Assembly: GCA_949710005.1 (NCBI GenBank)
Contig: OX453276.1
Span: forward strand, 34,632,947-34,696,946
Source of the DNA: Ricordea florida
Lineage: Eukaryota > Cnidaria > Anthozoa > Corallimorpharia > Ricordeidae
Direction of reading: 5' to 3'
Length of the DNA: 64,000 bases
Positions 1-13,000 of the stretch are shown one piece after another. The notes under the pieces were generated by a model that was not told the origin of the DNA, ran no database searches, and saw nothing but the letters and a program-made list of their open reading frames with translations. Every line of letters begins with the position of its first letter. Position 1 is the first letter of the stretch. The position numbers and the translations under genes are program-made.

Positions 1-138
1 GAGTACTTTTTTGGACCGATGAATGCACGTGAGTTGAGAAATGCACCACTTAATAAATTAAGCAACGTGTTTCGAAATATCTTTGCAGCTACGCAGGGAA
101 AGAAAAAGCTTTCGACCTGCTGTACTTGACGAACAAAC

Positions 139-935
139 CTTCAGTTTTCATGTCGCAGTGTGCGTGAACAACCCTTCCAGGGACAATGGAGTCGAACCAG
201 TATTTACCGCTGACCGCCTGGCCTCCTTCACTGGACTTGATTTCCTTACAGGACTCTGCAGGCAGCGCAGGAATGGAACCTAATGGCACTGAAATTGGAA
301 AAAGTAGTTCAAAAGTAAATTTTAAACTTCTGATTGGCGTTTACAATGTGACGTAATTGAAATTAGGTTCAAACGGATAAGAAAGAAAACTTAGACTTCA
401 CAAAATCAAGAATATTCAGTTCAATCTTGTTTTGTACAATTGCTCGACAAAAGAGAAGTTGAAACGATTATAAATGAAACAGTACTGACCATTTTAAAAC
501 TCAATAGGCAATTTCAAGATAACTTAACGACCTACTTTAACAAACAGATCAGAATATGTAGCGTAGAATTCGTTCCTATTTACACGAATTCAGGAAACTA
601 CCTCTCTTTCTGTACCGCTTCATGTAATATCTTTCTGCGTTGGGGACTAAATCCACAGGTCTGGCTTCTTTAGTGCGGTTGTTCAACTCGCACATGTTGC
701 TGGTTATGACGTAGTTAAAGCTTTGACATCTGACGTCAGCATTACAGGTCTGCAGACACTCAATTCCATTTTGAGTCTCTATGTTGCGAAACGTGTGACG
801 TTTAAGCATCATGCCGAAGATCGAGACCTCGCTTCCACACTGCTGAGCTTTGACAAATCCACAGACAACCAGCGTGTTTAAAATGGCAAAAGTAGCGTAA
901 TTCATCGTGGAAACTCTCAAAGATCTGTAATACAC
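139..935 (-). CDS. Gene A: secreted PAN/apple-domain protein, 5' exons only
   Basis: Two exons are visible on the minus strand. Exon 1 is 935-602: a hydrophobic signal peptide (the second Met, in [17 protein letters not shown], is the likely start) followed by a PAN/apple module with Cys residues in [29 protein letters not shown] and MCELNNRT. It ends at a GTAGTT donor in phase 1. Exon 2 is 288-139 (150 bp): a fibrinogen-like N-terminal segment with [12 protein letters not shown] and HCDMKTEG, ending in phase 1. The remaining exons lie left of base 1. By comparison with gene B, EGF and TLDc exons may follow. The product is probably extracellular. PAN domains bind protein or carbohydrate; the ligand cannot be told. 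Similar PAN/EGF proteins are, from memory, known from coral skeletal matrices. No disruption is seen in the visible part. Confidence 0.75.
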
Positions 936-1308
936 AGAGTTAAAGTCACTTTAACATGGGAAAGCGACAACAGGTTTCGCAGCATTCTCTTAATTAACAA
1001 GCATTGCCCCGACTGTGCTGCGCCTTCACGTGCCCTTCGCTCTGACGAATGAGTAACGGTCGAAGAGCCAGCTTTACCTCTTTTTTCTTTTTTTTTTTTT
1101 TCCTAAAGGATTATTATAAACCTGTAGCAGTCAAGGACTGAATTGAAGGTTGTTCTCTGGGGTGAGAGCGGAAGTCAGTCTGTAAAGGCACCTCTGGCAG
1201 CCGCTGTGAGTCCATAAATGATCTCACTCAACCCACGCGCGCATAAATGTAAAAATTAATTACATTCGCAAGAGACAGACCACAACACCAGAATCTACAT
1301 CCCCACTT

Positions 1309-1617
1309 TTAATAATAATAACAATAATAATAACCTTTATTTGAGTGTCAACTGTATCTAGCACTGTCGTACTAATTGGGGACACTGTAAAGCACAAATG
1401 AAATGAAATCAAATCATATTAAATCAAATTAAATCAATCAAATCAAATGTTGTTTTTTGTGAAGAGGGGAAAACCGGAGTACCCGGAGAAAAACCTCTCG
1501 CAGCAGAGTAGAGAACCAACAAACTGAGCCCACATATGACGCCGGGGCCGGGAATCGAACCCGGGCCGCATTGGTGGAAGGCGAGCGCTCTCACCACTGC
1601 GCCAACCCTGCTCCCCC
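1309..1617 (-). mobile_element. tRNA-derived SINE, full length
   Basis: On the minus strand the head (1617 downward) reads like a tRNA, with an A-box region TTGGCGCAGTGGTGAGAG and a B box GGGTTCGATTCCC. A body follows (TTTTTCTCCGGGTACTCC) and then an ATT-rich 3' tail at 1309-1332. The duplicated copy of this locus (around 15914-15930) lacks the element and shows the empty site TCCCCATGTTTGGC, so the insertion came after the duplication. The flanks CCCCACTTT and CCCCCGTTT look like an imperfect target duplication. A 5'-truncated relative lies at 18688-18882. It is not a functional tRNA gene, because the head is embedded in the SINE body. Confidence 0.85.
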
Positions 1618-2393
1618 GTTTGGTAAACATTATATTTATAATCATAAAAATTATAATTTCCTCGATTGTGATTGGTATAAAAAACACCTATTTTTCACTG
1701 ATTTACTTATTAAGTTGTTATCGGACAGTGTAATAACCCAATCAAAAAGTTGTAGTTTAAATCAGCCAAGAACAACCTTGGTTTCAATCACCATAGAAAC
1801 AGTGAACAGACTCCTAAATTGGGGCTTTCTTCAAAAATTATTGGAGAACTGTTTTTCTTGAACAATGACAATATTTTTTCATATCTTACATTTGGCTCTT
1901 CTTCTCAGTTTCTCGTAAATTGTAATTTTTATGATTAATTGGTAATAAGACTTCGTGTCGCCCAGTTCGGACTGTAATTCTACTCGTGATTGACAAATCG
2001 GACTCCCGCTTCACGGTCGTCCGAGTTTCTTATCAGTCCGGCGTCTGCCGATTACAGACCGAACTGGACGCACTTCAGTCATATTAAAATGACTTAAATC
2101 GTTTGATAAACCAACTTTTGTGCTCGAATTTCACACTAACAAAGCACCATTTTCCTTGGAAACTAACGTCTTTGGTTTGCACAGTGTTTTAAAACATTTC
2201 GAGAGCAAACCAGATGTGTATAAAAAATTTGAAAAATGCTTTTCGAAAGAAATTATTCAGTAGGAGAAAAAATTAAATAGCAGAATTCAGCATGTTCTAC
2301 CTATGTTTTCCCTGATGCTTTATTGATGAGTTTAAGACTACAATTTGAAACTCCTCAAAAATTTCTAAAAAACTCTCTCTCAAATACCTCATA

Positions 2394-2487
2394 CAAAAAT
2401 AATAAAAATAATAATAATGATAATGATAATAATAATAATAATAGTAATAATGATAATAATAACAATAATAATAATAATAATAATTTA
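2394..2487. repeat. AAT/GAT microsatellite
   Basis: An imperfect (AAT)n tract with GAT and AGT variants. The poly-Asn reading frame across it is an artefact of the repeat. Confidence 0.95.
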
Positions 2488-3499
2488 ATCTTAAGCCAGG
2501 GCGAATCCATCAGCTGAAGGTCTTCATGGGTGCCCTGGTAGAATAATAAGGCCTAATAAAAATACAAAATAAGTTAATTGATTTAACTTTAGGTTGTAAT
2601 TCCTTGTCTCAAGCATAATAACAACTCTTAGTTGTCACTTCAGTTCTTACTTTTGGGATAACAATATCAGCACCATTTCTACGTGTGCATAACAATGATT
2701 GGAAAAAAACTACTCAACTTGTCTGTTATTCGCTGACTCCTTGTAATAAACAGGTATCACAACGTATTCCAGCTTGTTTATCGAAGGTTTGGTTACTATG
2801 CCATAAAACAGAACAATTTTCAGTACAGCACTTTACAGATATCCAAATAACATTTCCATTTTTTAAATAGAAACAAGTCAAAGGACTTTTATTAGAAAAT
2901 TTAAGTCAATTTAGTCTTTGTTAATTCAAAGTAAACAGAATTAGTATAAAATATAGTAATACGCTCTTACTTCAAATAAACGTAATTTCAGCAAGTTTCT
3001 TTTAAATTCATTTTGGCTGACTTGTTAAAAATCATTTCCTTTAAATTATAGTCAGTTCTTATACTATTCATAACGTATATCTTTCTAATCATATTTATAT
3101 TTCTTTGTAACTTTTTGTGCAATTTGGGTTTAAGAAGGCCTGCAACAAACCATAAAGACACGCATTTCTCGTACTTGTAATGACTCAAGGGAAACTTATC
3201 AGCCACAGCCTTTCAAGTTCTCAAGGTTCTACATGACACAACATTACTCTGTTTAAAAAGCTGTACAAGTCTCTTTTTGTGAGCCTTCTTTTAAATTTTA
3301 AACGTTCTTAAACATACGGAAAAATTACGAATCTAAACTTTTTATGGCTGGAACGGAGCGCTGTAGAAATGAGATTTTCTCACAGTCTCCAACCATGCAA
3401 AACTGTCAGCAAAGCTTAATATTACAAGGAACTATTGTAACACACTCGTATTTCTTCTGTTAGTGAATTTGTTAGATTTTTAATTAGCTATATGCTTGC

Positions 3500-6400
3500 C
3501 TTTCGTTTTTTTCAGAAACTCACGTCAACACGAGCTACACTGAAATCAAGAGATCTAGAATGCGGCCAGGTTAAAGATTTTCGGTAAATAAAGGTGTTCT
3601 CAATAAGCGCCATTTGACGCTATCATGCCTTGCTTGTTTTGTTCAAGATAAATTATCAACGTCTCACCCATGATCCAAGATGTGGTTATTTTCCTCCGGT
3701 TGCAACAGGAATTTGGATTCATCGGTTTTTCTGAGTTTCCCGGAAATTTCGCCTAATCGATTTTTCTTGTCCCAGAGGCAAAAGTCAATTCATCAAAAAT
3801 GGATTCATCAAAAATGGATACTATCCAACGAAATTTTGAGCTTTTTTTATGGGAAATGTTGCCGACAACAATTCGAAGATAACTGACAAAAAGCGAATTC
3901 AAATTTAAATTACTTTTGCATAGTACTATAAGCTGTAAGGTTGCAAGTAAAAAGGAACTGGTACGGTACCGGTGTTCAATAGTAAACTACACGGTAGTAG
4001 TAGTATTTCGCCTGAAAATATATGTAGTTTGCAGTTGCTGTATGCTCACCTTTTCTCTTCTTTGAGGAATTCACATTCTTTTACACAAACCTCCTGTCAA
4101 ATCGAATGGCTCGCCCTATATGTATAGCTAGCTACCTGCCGTTAAATACTGTTCGAGGCTTTTGTTTGTGTTTGAGACTATTGAACTATTTTGCAGTCAA
4201 ACACCTGTTTAGGAAGACCTATATACAATAATAGCGTATAAGAATAATTAACCATTGCGTTTTATAAATGTTTCCGTTATGACTTTTGAAAAGAATAGCT
4301 TTGAACTACAAAGAAATATGTATATACATAATCATATCTCATGGTGAAAATGTCAAACTAGCCTTGGGCATGCAAAGCAGCTACTTTATCTTCAAAGTCC
4401 TAGGTTATAAAAGTCTAGGCTTTTCCAGAAACTGACTTCCTGTCAAGTCGAATAACTCGCTCTCAATTGTAGTTACCTATCTGGCGTCAAACACAACATG
4501 AGGTCTAATGAAAACATTTGACTGGTAAGTTGCCTTGGTTGAATAATTAAAAATAAAATTCTCTAATATAGGGCTTACTTCCTGTCATACCTGTTTCTCA
4601 TTATATTTTAATTACGTTGCAACTTTCCCCGCAAGTTACACCCAAGAATATCGATAGTAATGTTTAACAAAACGCATCTTAAATGTTTTAAGGAGGAAAG
4701 TATCTTTAAAAACTTATGAACTCTTTCATTCTAAACCTTCTCTTACATGTACTATTTTCATGTAATTTACCATAGAAAAGAATTTACTCTTTCGTAACTG
4801 ATACAAAGAAGGGCTGTAGAAATAGAATTTCCTCCGAATCAACGAAAACGACGCGATGTCCTACGTAGATGTAAGATTGCAATTAGACAAGGAGCTGGTG
4901 TAGTAAAATTTGTGTCTCGCTTGTAAGCGAATGTATTTTGTCTTAGCTATATGCTCCCCTTAACTGTTCTTTGGGAAATTCACCTTGACTTCCTGTTAAG
5001 TTAATTAATTAACCCTACAGTTACAGCTACCTGCAGACTGACGTTTAAATATCATGCTTACTTGGTTTAATTTATTGAACGCAGCATGAAAAAGGGTTAC
5101 TATTTTCCAATGGAAGGTATACGAAAGGAGTATCTTTTCTGCAAAAAAGGGTTTATAAAAGGGTAAGGGGTCAGACCTCGGGGCGGAGCCTTCCCGTTTT
5201 TTTAGTACTCCCCCACCCCACTCCCCCGGGCTGGCTAGCAGCTTAATGTTACTCAATACGTGAGGTTTCTTTTCGTGTTTGAGAATATTGAGCCGTTTTC
5301 CAGTCAAACACCTGTTTCGGAAGACCTATAGACATTAATAACGTCTGAGAAATAAACAATCCGTTCTATCAAATGTTTAGCTGTTTAGTACTGTATGAAT
5401 CTCCTTTTGACTTTGAAAAGAATTACCTTGAACTACAAAGAGATATGTACAACTTTTAAAAGACACAGTAAAACTAACTTAGCCTTGAGCCTCAACAGGT
5501 CTAGGTGTAGGAAATATGGTTGTTTGCACGAACTTCCTGTCAAGTCGAATAGCTCGCTCTATAATTGTCGCTACCTTTCTGTCATCAAACACCTCATGGG
5601 GTTTAATGAAGAAAATTCAAATTAAGTCCATTTGGTTGAATAAGTATAAATAAGTTCTCTTTTCTCGGGTTCGTTTCCTGTCGTACCTGTTTCTCATTAT
5701 ATTTTAGGGCCTTTCATTAAAATATTTCGAACACACATACCTTATGACTGTACTGTTTTAATTCATTGAACGCAGCATGAAAAACGGATACTATTTTCCA
5801 GTGAAAGGTATACGAAAGGGGTAATATTTGTAATAATTAGTTGCATCAGTTATTAAATTTAGACTAAGCTTTTGCAATACTGTAACTCATTTATGGTCAT
5901 GCAAATAAAGCATTCGTTTTTGTTGTTGTCAATGGAAGGTATACGAAAGGGGTGTCTTTTCTGCCAAAAGTGGTATACAAAAGGGGTAAGGGGTCGGACT
6001 TAAATGAATCAAATTTTTTTAGTATTCTTAATTAAATTTTTTTAGTACCCTTTCCCTGGCTAGCAGCCTGGTTTACTCAATGCGCCAGGTTTGTTTTCGT
6101 GTTTGAGAATATTGAGCCGTTTTCCAGTCAAACACCTGTTTCGGAAGACCTGTAGACATTAATAACGCCTGAGAAATAAACAATACGTTCTATTAAACGT
6201 TTAGCTGTCGGTAGTAGCTGCATGAATCTCCTTTTAACTTTGAAAAGAATGACCTTGAACTGCAAAGAGATAATGTAGAAGTTAATACATAGTGAAAGTA
6301 TCAACTTAGCTTGGGCCTCAGCAGGTCTAGGTGTAAGAAACATGGTTGTTTGCACGAACTTCCTGTCAAGTCGAATAGCTCGCTCTATAATTGTCGCTAC

Positions 6401-7330
6401 CTTTCTGTCATGAAACACTTCATGGGATTTAATGAAGAAAATTCAAATTAAGTCCATTTGGTTGAACAAGTGTAAATAAAATCTCTTTTATCGGGTTCAT
6501 TTCCTGTCGTACCTGTTTCTCATTATATTTTAGATACGTTGCAACTTTCTATGCAAATTAGACCCAAGAATAGCAATCTTTAACAATACCCATCTCTAGA
6601 TAGTGCTCTTAATGACTCGAACGAAAGTGCATTTTAAAACTTATGAATTCTCTCATTTTCAAACCTTCTCTTAATTCATGTACTCTTTTCACGTACTTTA
6701 CCACAATTATAAGAATTACGAATTTAACCTATAGACATTAATGACATCTGGCAAATAAACAATACGTTCTATTAAATGTTTAGCTGTCGGTAGTAGCTGT
6801 ATGAATCTCTTTTTGACTTTGAAAAGAATGACCTTGAACTGCAAAGAGATATGTAGAACTTAATACATAGTGAAAGTATCAACTTAGCCTTGGACCTCAA
6901 CAGGTCTAGGTGTAAGAAACATGGTTGTTTGCACGAACTTCCTGTCAAGTCGAATAGCTCGCTCTATAATTGTCGCTACCTTTCTGTCATGAAACACTTC
7001 ATGGGGTTTAATGAAGAAAATTCAAATTAAGTCCATTTGGTTGAACAAGTATAAATAAAATCTCTTTTATCGGGTTCATTTCCTGTCGTACCTGTTTCTC
7101 ATTATATTTTAGATACGTTGCAACTTTCTATGCAAATTAGACCCAAGAATAGCAATCTTTAACAATACCCATCTCTAGATAGTGCTCTTAATGACTCGAA
7201 CGAAAGTGCATTTCAAAACTTATTTTCAAATCTTCTCTTAATTCATGTACTCTTTTCACCTACCTTACCACAATAAGAATTACGAACTTAACCTATAGAG
7301 CCTAGACATTAATGACATCTGACCTTTTAA
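3500..7330. repeat. Degenerate tandem array of long (about 0.4-0.8 kb) units
   Basis: The same string of landmarks recurs: ACACCTGTTTCGGAAGACCT, GACATTAATAACG, TTAGCTGTCGGTAGTAGCTG, ACTTCCTGTCAAGTCGAAT, then CCTGTCGTACCTGTTTCTC. The CTTCCTGTCAAG-type landmark is found near 4085, 4438, 4990, 5530, 6360 and 6940. The last two units, with TTAGCTG at 6201 and 6780, are 579 bp apart and nearly identical. Older units are diverged and interrupted by another repeat containing GTATACGAAAGG (5114, 5811, 5939). No coding potential was found. Short relatives of the array also occur around 16900-17000 in the right-hand duplicate. Confidence 0.8.
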
Positions 7331-7499
7331 ACAAACTCTCAAACCAAAATAGAAACAATCTTTTTTTCGCATTTTATTGTTTTTTCGTGTCTTAAAGTTA
7401 CAAAATTTCAAAGTATATATACTACCGCCCTCCCCACGAGCACACACACATCACAAACACACTCACACGGGTGACAAAAGCGATAAAACCGGAATTACA

Positions 7500-9650
7500 A
7501 ATATGTGTTAAGACAAAAAGGAGAAAAATGAAACAATGATTTTGCACGTTTCAACAAATTATTCATTTTCAAAGCCACACTTGTTCCATTTTAAAGAGTG
7601 AGCTTGCCACTTGTTTTTCCACTTAGTGATCTTGCATTCTATCGGTAGAAAGACTCGATTTTTTAGAATTTCTGGCCCTACAATAATATGTGTACTACTT
7701 TCCGATAAGAATGATGTGATTGACCAGCAAAAAGCTAGCAATCTTTTCTTTGCCAGGCACCAAATATTATCTGTACTGCAGATAGGGATTCAATGTTGAC
7801 ATCTCTGCTATTGCACCAAATTGAAAGTTCTTTCCACAGCTTGGCAGTGAAATGGCAAGTCACAAGAAGGTGTTCGAGAGATCAGTTCGTTCATCACACC
7901 ACAGATGGAACAAGCTGATAAACCTGTCTTTCCTGTTTTCTTTAATAATGTATTCGTCACTTAATACCTATTCAGAATCCTATATACAAATTCTCATGTT
8001 TTTGTGTCCATTACGGATCTGAAAGTCAAGTGATAAATTTCCTTCCATTCCAAACAGACATCATCAAAATTTTCATTATACTTCAACTGAGCTGCAGGTT
8101 GAGTCACAAGTTCAGAAATTAATTCCCAGTAGACCCTTTTAGAGATCACCACAGTTATCAAGACTTTTTGGTTATCTAAGAGAAGTTGAATTTGGTCCTG
8201 AAAGACTAAACGACTTTTATTCACGTACCCATTTCAGTAATTTCAAGGATTGTCACCGCGGTGCAGGGATAGAGTCGATTAAAGATATAAGATCTATTGG
8301 AAAAACATCCAACTGACGTAAATTGCACTGAAAAAAATTGATTATTTTCTGTGACTAAATCACGTATTCGGAATGATCCCTTACAAACTAATCTTTGATT
8401 GATATATAAACCTTATTCGATGTTTTGTGTTATAATACGCGCTAACATTTCACGATATTATGTGCGCAATGAGGAAATTGTCCGCGCGTATTATCTAGCA
8501 AAACATGGAATAAGAGGTTTATTATTCCACTTGAATTTTTTATGTCATCAAGCATCTTTATTTTTTAGTCGGCTGCTGCAATAAGTTTGTCATCCAGAAA
8601 GTCAATGAGTTTGCGAGCTGTTACATAAACGAGTCGAAATGTCGTTCGACCTGTCCGGCCATTTTTTCTTTCTCGCCCTCCTCAAGGAACAGTGTAATAC
8701 GTTATTCTACAGTGTAATACGCTGAGATATTTTGCGTAATCTCTTGACCTTATATGGCAAAATGACGTAAAGGTGGAATAATAAACACAGATTTACCGCT
8801 GATGCAGATGAATTTGTTGTTCCAAATAACAGTGTTCGATATCTCTTCATGTGAGCGATCATAAACATTATTACTTGTGGCTGTGGAGCATTGGGCCAAA
8901 CACTCAAAACATTCTTTTTAAAACTTTGGAACGTTAATCGGAAGCTTTTTAACATCAAAATTATTTTTCCCCAACCGGTTTCAGGTAGTGTTTGTTGAGG
9001 TTATTCCTCAGCAAGTTTATAATTCCAGTAGTCCGTATCGATTACGACATCCATTCGGGCAAATACCAACGTGCCACGGGGCTATCAGTTTCTATTCAGT
9101 TTTATCGGTTTCTATTCTTGCCATGTGCTCGTGCATGAGAAACTGATCTAACAAACTAATACTGCAGAGACGCTCATCGTTCTTGCGGGTTGCCGTAATT
9201 CAGCAAAGAAAGGTGAGACGCAAAGTATGCCAAAATCTGTGTAGTATTAGTGCTAAAACAGTAAAGTATCGTAAAACCAAAATCCCAATGTGATTTGTCT
9301 TCCCGGACGGTGTTTTGAGTCTCCACCCATTTGTCCCCGGACAGTGTTATTAAAATAGTTTTCCAATGACCAGGTTCATTTTCCGCGAGTCTCTTGCAAA
9401 CATTATTCTTTGAGACTTGATTAAAGATTCTAAGTGCGGGACGTACTCTAAGTCCCCCATCTTTTGTATCGCTGATCAGGGAGATACGATTTACTTTGTC
9501 TTTACCTTTCCATATAAAATTAAAGATAATCCTGTTGGCCTCAGTTACAATTTCCTTATCCATACAAATTGAACCCGCACGATACATCAACATTGGGATG
9601 ACGAAGGTTTTTACCATCTGAATTCTTCCAATAATTGTCAGGTTTCTCCA
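7500..9650 (-). mobile_element. Decayed L1/Tx1-like LINE, C-terminal ORF2 remnants
   Basis: Minus-strand pieces match the tail of an L1-type reverse transcriptase ORF. At 9648-9174 are NLTIIGRIQMVKTF, NFIWKGKDKVNRISLISD and GGLRVRP, typical of the region after the RT palm. At 8224-7994 is CLEWKEIYHLTFRSVMDTKT. Further left, in broken frames (about 7980-7560), are CSICG and a CHFTAKLW-like stretch. Stops and frameshifts separate the pieces, and about 950 bp of other DNA, including a foldback element, splits them. It lies 3' of gene B in the same orientation. It is dead, and no RT active-site motif is left in the window. Confidence 0.75.
8406..8521. mobile_element. Short foldback element
   Basis: The left end TAAACCTTATTCGATGTTTTG and the right end CAAAACATGGAATAAGAGGTTTA-like sequence are inverted copies. 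The inner parts TATAATACGCGC and GCGCGTATTATC are also inverted. The whole can fold into one imperfect hairpin. It sits inside the gap of the decayed LINE, so it is probably a younger insertion. It has no coding capacity. Confidence 0.5.
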
Positions 9651-9845
9651 AAAATAAAAAAAAGGAAACCATCAGAGGCACTAAACCATTTTTTAAACAA
9701 GGCTTGCATTAATTAACGGTAATTGAAGTCACATTCAATTTGTTAATAAAACGATAAACAGTGTCTCTTGATTTAATAACCAAGGTACAACAAAAACCGT
9801 TTGAACATTTAAAAAAACCGTCAAACCAAAAGGGAAACAATCTTT

Positions 9846-10027
9846 GGGTGCGTTTTTATGGTATGATCCATTTTTGGAATTGTGATCCGAGATCACAAGG
9901 ATCATGGCGTATCAAAGAAACCGATGAATCCACACTGAACAAGGATTCATCGGTTCCTTTGCTGTGACATGATCCTTGTGATCTCGGATCACAAATCCAA
10001 AAACGGATCATACCATAAAAACGCACC
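9846..10027. mobile_element. Palindromic MITE (182 bp) next to the gene B stop codon
   Basis: The ends GGTGCGTTTTTATGGTATGA and TCATACCATAAAAACGCACC are exact inverted repeats. Pairing continues with a few mismatches for about 60 bp per arm (TGTGATCCGAGATCACAAGG inside). The element begins 11 bp after the stop codon of gene B on the minus strand, so it replaces or interrupts the 3' UTR. Its GGTGCGTT ends resemble those of the 488-bp palindrome 260 bp away. The family is not certain; PIF/Harbinger-like MITEs have GGG-type ends and 3-bp duplications. Confidence 0.85.
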
Positions 10028-10038
10028 TTATGTTCCAT

Positions 10039-13000
10039 CTAGGAAGTAACTTCATGAAACACTTCATAATCAGTAACAAGAAAGTTGTAGCTTCCAGCAA
10101 GAAATTCTTTACTGCAGGTGTTACTTGCGGAACATCCCGGCGCGGGCTGGTAAGTATAGCCAAGATTCGAATAAGAGCCGCTGGCTGTGTTGGGGGTGTC
10201 CCGAATGTAGATGTCATAACCACCGCCAAACGTTGGTCCCCTGTTATAACAACTGTATCTGCCATAATGCGGATATCCATGCAGATTCAGGGTGTGTTCG
10301 ATTGGGAAATCCGGATTTAGATTTTCAAAATCTAAACCCGAATTTCCCAATCGAACGCGAAATCCGAAAACGGATTTTGCCTCCGAGAAATCCGTCCTCA
10401 GGGTGGATTTCAATTAAGAAATCCAAATCCGGATTTTTTGGGTTTCCCTTTTTGTCGTTCGATTGGGAAATCCGAAAAAGGATTTGCTAAACTGTTCTCG
10501 TGAACAGCGGACTATCTGAGTGCGCCAACGCATACGCATAATTAGCACAAGATAGTCCGCTGTTCACGAGAACAGTTTAGCAAATCCTTTTTCGGATTTC
10601 CCAATCGAACGACAAAAAGGGAAATCCAAAAAATCCGGATTTCGATTTCTTAATTGAAATCCACCCTGAGGACGGATTTCTCGGAGGTGAAATCTGTCTT
10701 CAGATTTCGCGTTCGATTGGGAAATCCGGGTTTAGATTTTTAAAATCTAAATCCAGATTTCCCAATCGAACGCACCCCCAGTTTAACAGGATTGTATCCT
10801 TGGCTGTTGAACAGTGAGAAGATGAAAGCTTTGTTGTCAGCGGCGTACCCACAAGGACCTGAACAAAGAAGTGAAAAAATTAACGTTTTCCAAACAGAAG
10901 AGAATTAGAACGGGGATCATACAACAGCAACAAAATTAAATATTAGTATTTATTTTTTTCTCAAGCATCTGAACGGGCCTAAATCCTCGAATTTGATTGG
11001 CTGATTACATGCGAGTGACCGGTCCAGCTATTTACGATACGGCCCACGGGCAGGATTTTTTCATCGCTTTAGAAATTTCCTATGTCTTTTCCTACTTGAA
11101 AAAGAAGACACCCAAAAAATAAATAAGTTATTTACCGGGTAAGGTCGGTCAGTATAGGAAAGACTTCGGACATAGTATTTTCCCACACGCACCTCCCACC
11201 CGATAAATAACGTATATGACTTTCTAAATAGTGTAAGATCTGATGCGTTAAAATAGGTGGCTTATCATTCTTTTTTCAATTATTTTTCCAATGGTTCACT
11301 CAAGCGTGGGATCCTCAACCCTGTTCCATTCATCCGGATGATTGTGACCATCCTAAACTCTCACTTTTGAATTACTTACTTTGCCAAGCCACGCTAGTGT
11401 ACCCTCCAAAAATGTAGTTACCAACTTGTATGATTGTTACTGTGGGTCCCCTCCCATCGCAATTTATGTGGAAAGTCGATACAGTCCAGCCGTCAGTGTT
11501 GGCATGGTAACATCTCACGAACCTACTCCGTGCGGAATCCATAAGGACTGGGTTCAAAAATGACCCCAGCTTATCCCGGTAAGCGTTATTATTTTTTAAG
11601 CTGCTGAGAATAAAGGATTCATCAAAACCACCTGGGTAAAAAACAAATTAAGGTAGTAAATAATAGAGTAAGGTGTAAATAACAAATCAATATCATGGGT
11701 TCGAATCCTGCTCAAGGCTGAATTTTTTTTCAGATCTTATCTTGGCAACTGACTATGTTGCTTACATAGCTGCGAGAATCTTCCATTTATCTTTCCATTT
11801 ATCATTTTTATTTATCTTTCTACCGCAGTGCACATGTATCAAATATTCATATATATAAATACATTCAAATCAAGGGTTTCACACGTACAGATTCAACATT
11901 GCTAAGGTTTAATTCAATCAGAACGTTTCCAACAATAGTGAAAACTTACGATCCCAGGTGCAGTTCTTTCCATTTCCGGTGTATCCCGGGTTACAGGAGC
12001 AGATATACGATCCCACGCTATTGGTGCAGTTACCATGCACGTCACAGGGTTTTGGGTCAGCAGTGCATTCATCTATGTCTAAAACACACATGCGCAGTAA
12101 GTTTACCCATTTGTATTGCAATACCAATACGAGTATTTGGACATCGTCCAACAAGTCTGATCTATTGAGTGTAATATTTCTCACATGGCATCTTTTAAAT
12201 CTGACATAGCTCAAAATATAAGCAAAAACATTTCAATCGAATCAAAAAAGATTCTTTTCTTGATAAGTCTAGTACTTTTTCGGACCGATGAATGCACTGG
12301 AGTTGACGAATGCAACACTTTTATTAAGCAACGTGTTTCGAAATATCACATAGCCAGAAATTCCGAACCAAAGTGGGTGGTGCTTATTTCTGTTACGCAC
12401 CAGCACACATGATAACCTGTCAATAACGCTAGGGTGTGATTGGTCCATCTGTTAAAGCCTCGGTCAACCAAAATGGCTTCGCGTAATAAAACTCAGAGAG
12501 GGTATTTATCCGAGCTAAATGCTAATTCATCCGCTCATGCCGACTTTGTTTTGCCAAAGAAAATAATTAAGTACACAAGATCTACTTATTGGGAAGTCGA
12601 AAGGCAAGTGTTTGGCTGTAGCGCATGATTTCTTTTTGCCCGAAAACCAACCAAAAAAAAAATAATTCCAAAATTCCCTCCAAAAAAGCATTATCCACCG
12701 AGCCTCCAGCCTCGTAATCACACCATGTAGCTATCAGTCTTTTATCTGTCCTTGAGCTGATAGTAGCAAAATGGCGATCGTTTTGGCACAGAATTTAGTA
12801 CAATTACTGTTCGTGGATGCGTTTATACTTGCTGAAAGTAAGCTAAAAACAACCTCGTTCGCAGGGTCTCCTCCTCTTCCCGCCCCACGAACGAGGTTGA
12901 GCTAAGAAAGCCGCAAGATTTTCGGGGTGTACAAAGTCTTTTTTGCCGTAAATGTGGAATACCATCTTTGAACTTAAATTATTTGATTGGGATGGATCGA

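Larger units (their letters stand above)
1..3560. repeat. Segmental duplication, left copy (contains gene A 5' part)
   Basis: This block is collinear with 12276-16950. Matching landmarks include the start of the window, the fibrinogen-like and PAN exons, the stretch around 1020-1150 (matching 15617-15730), the stretch around 1950-2070 (matching 16226-16343) and the stretch around 3070-3560 (matching 16490-16950). Bases differ throughout, so the duplication is not recent. The left copy has a SINE at 1309-1617 and about 650 bp near 2290-2940 that the right copy lacks. The exact outer borders were read by eye. Confidence 0.85.

Noticed and set aside
1536-1620. Possible tRNA gene (A- and B-box sequence)
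   Set aside because: It is the head of a SINE: a non-tRNA body and an ATT tail follow, and the acceptor stem does not close.
12473-12628. 51-codon frame starting [11 protein letters not shown] as a host gene
   Set aside because: It lies wholly inside the 987-bp transposon-like insert and has no recognised domain.
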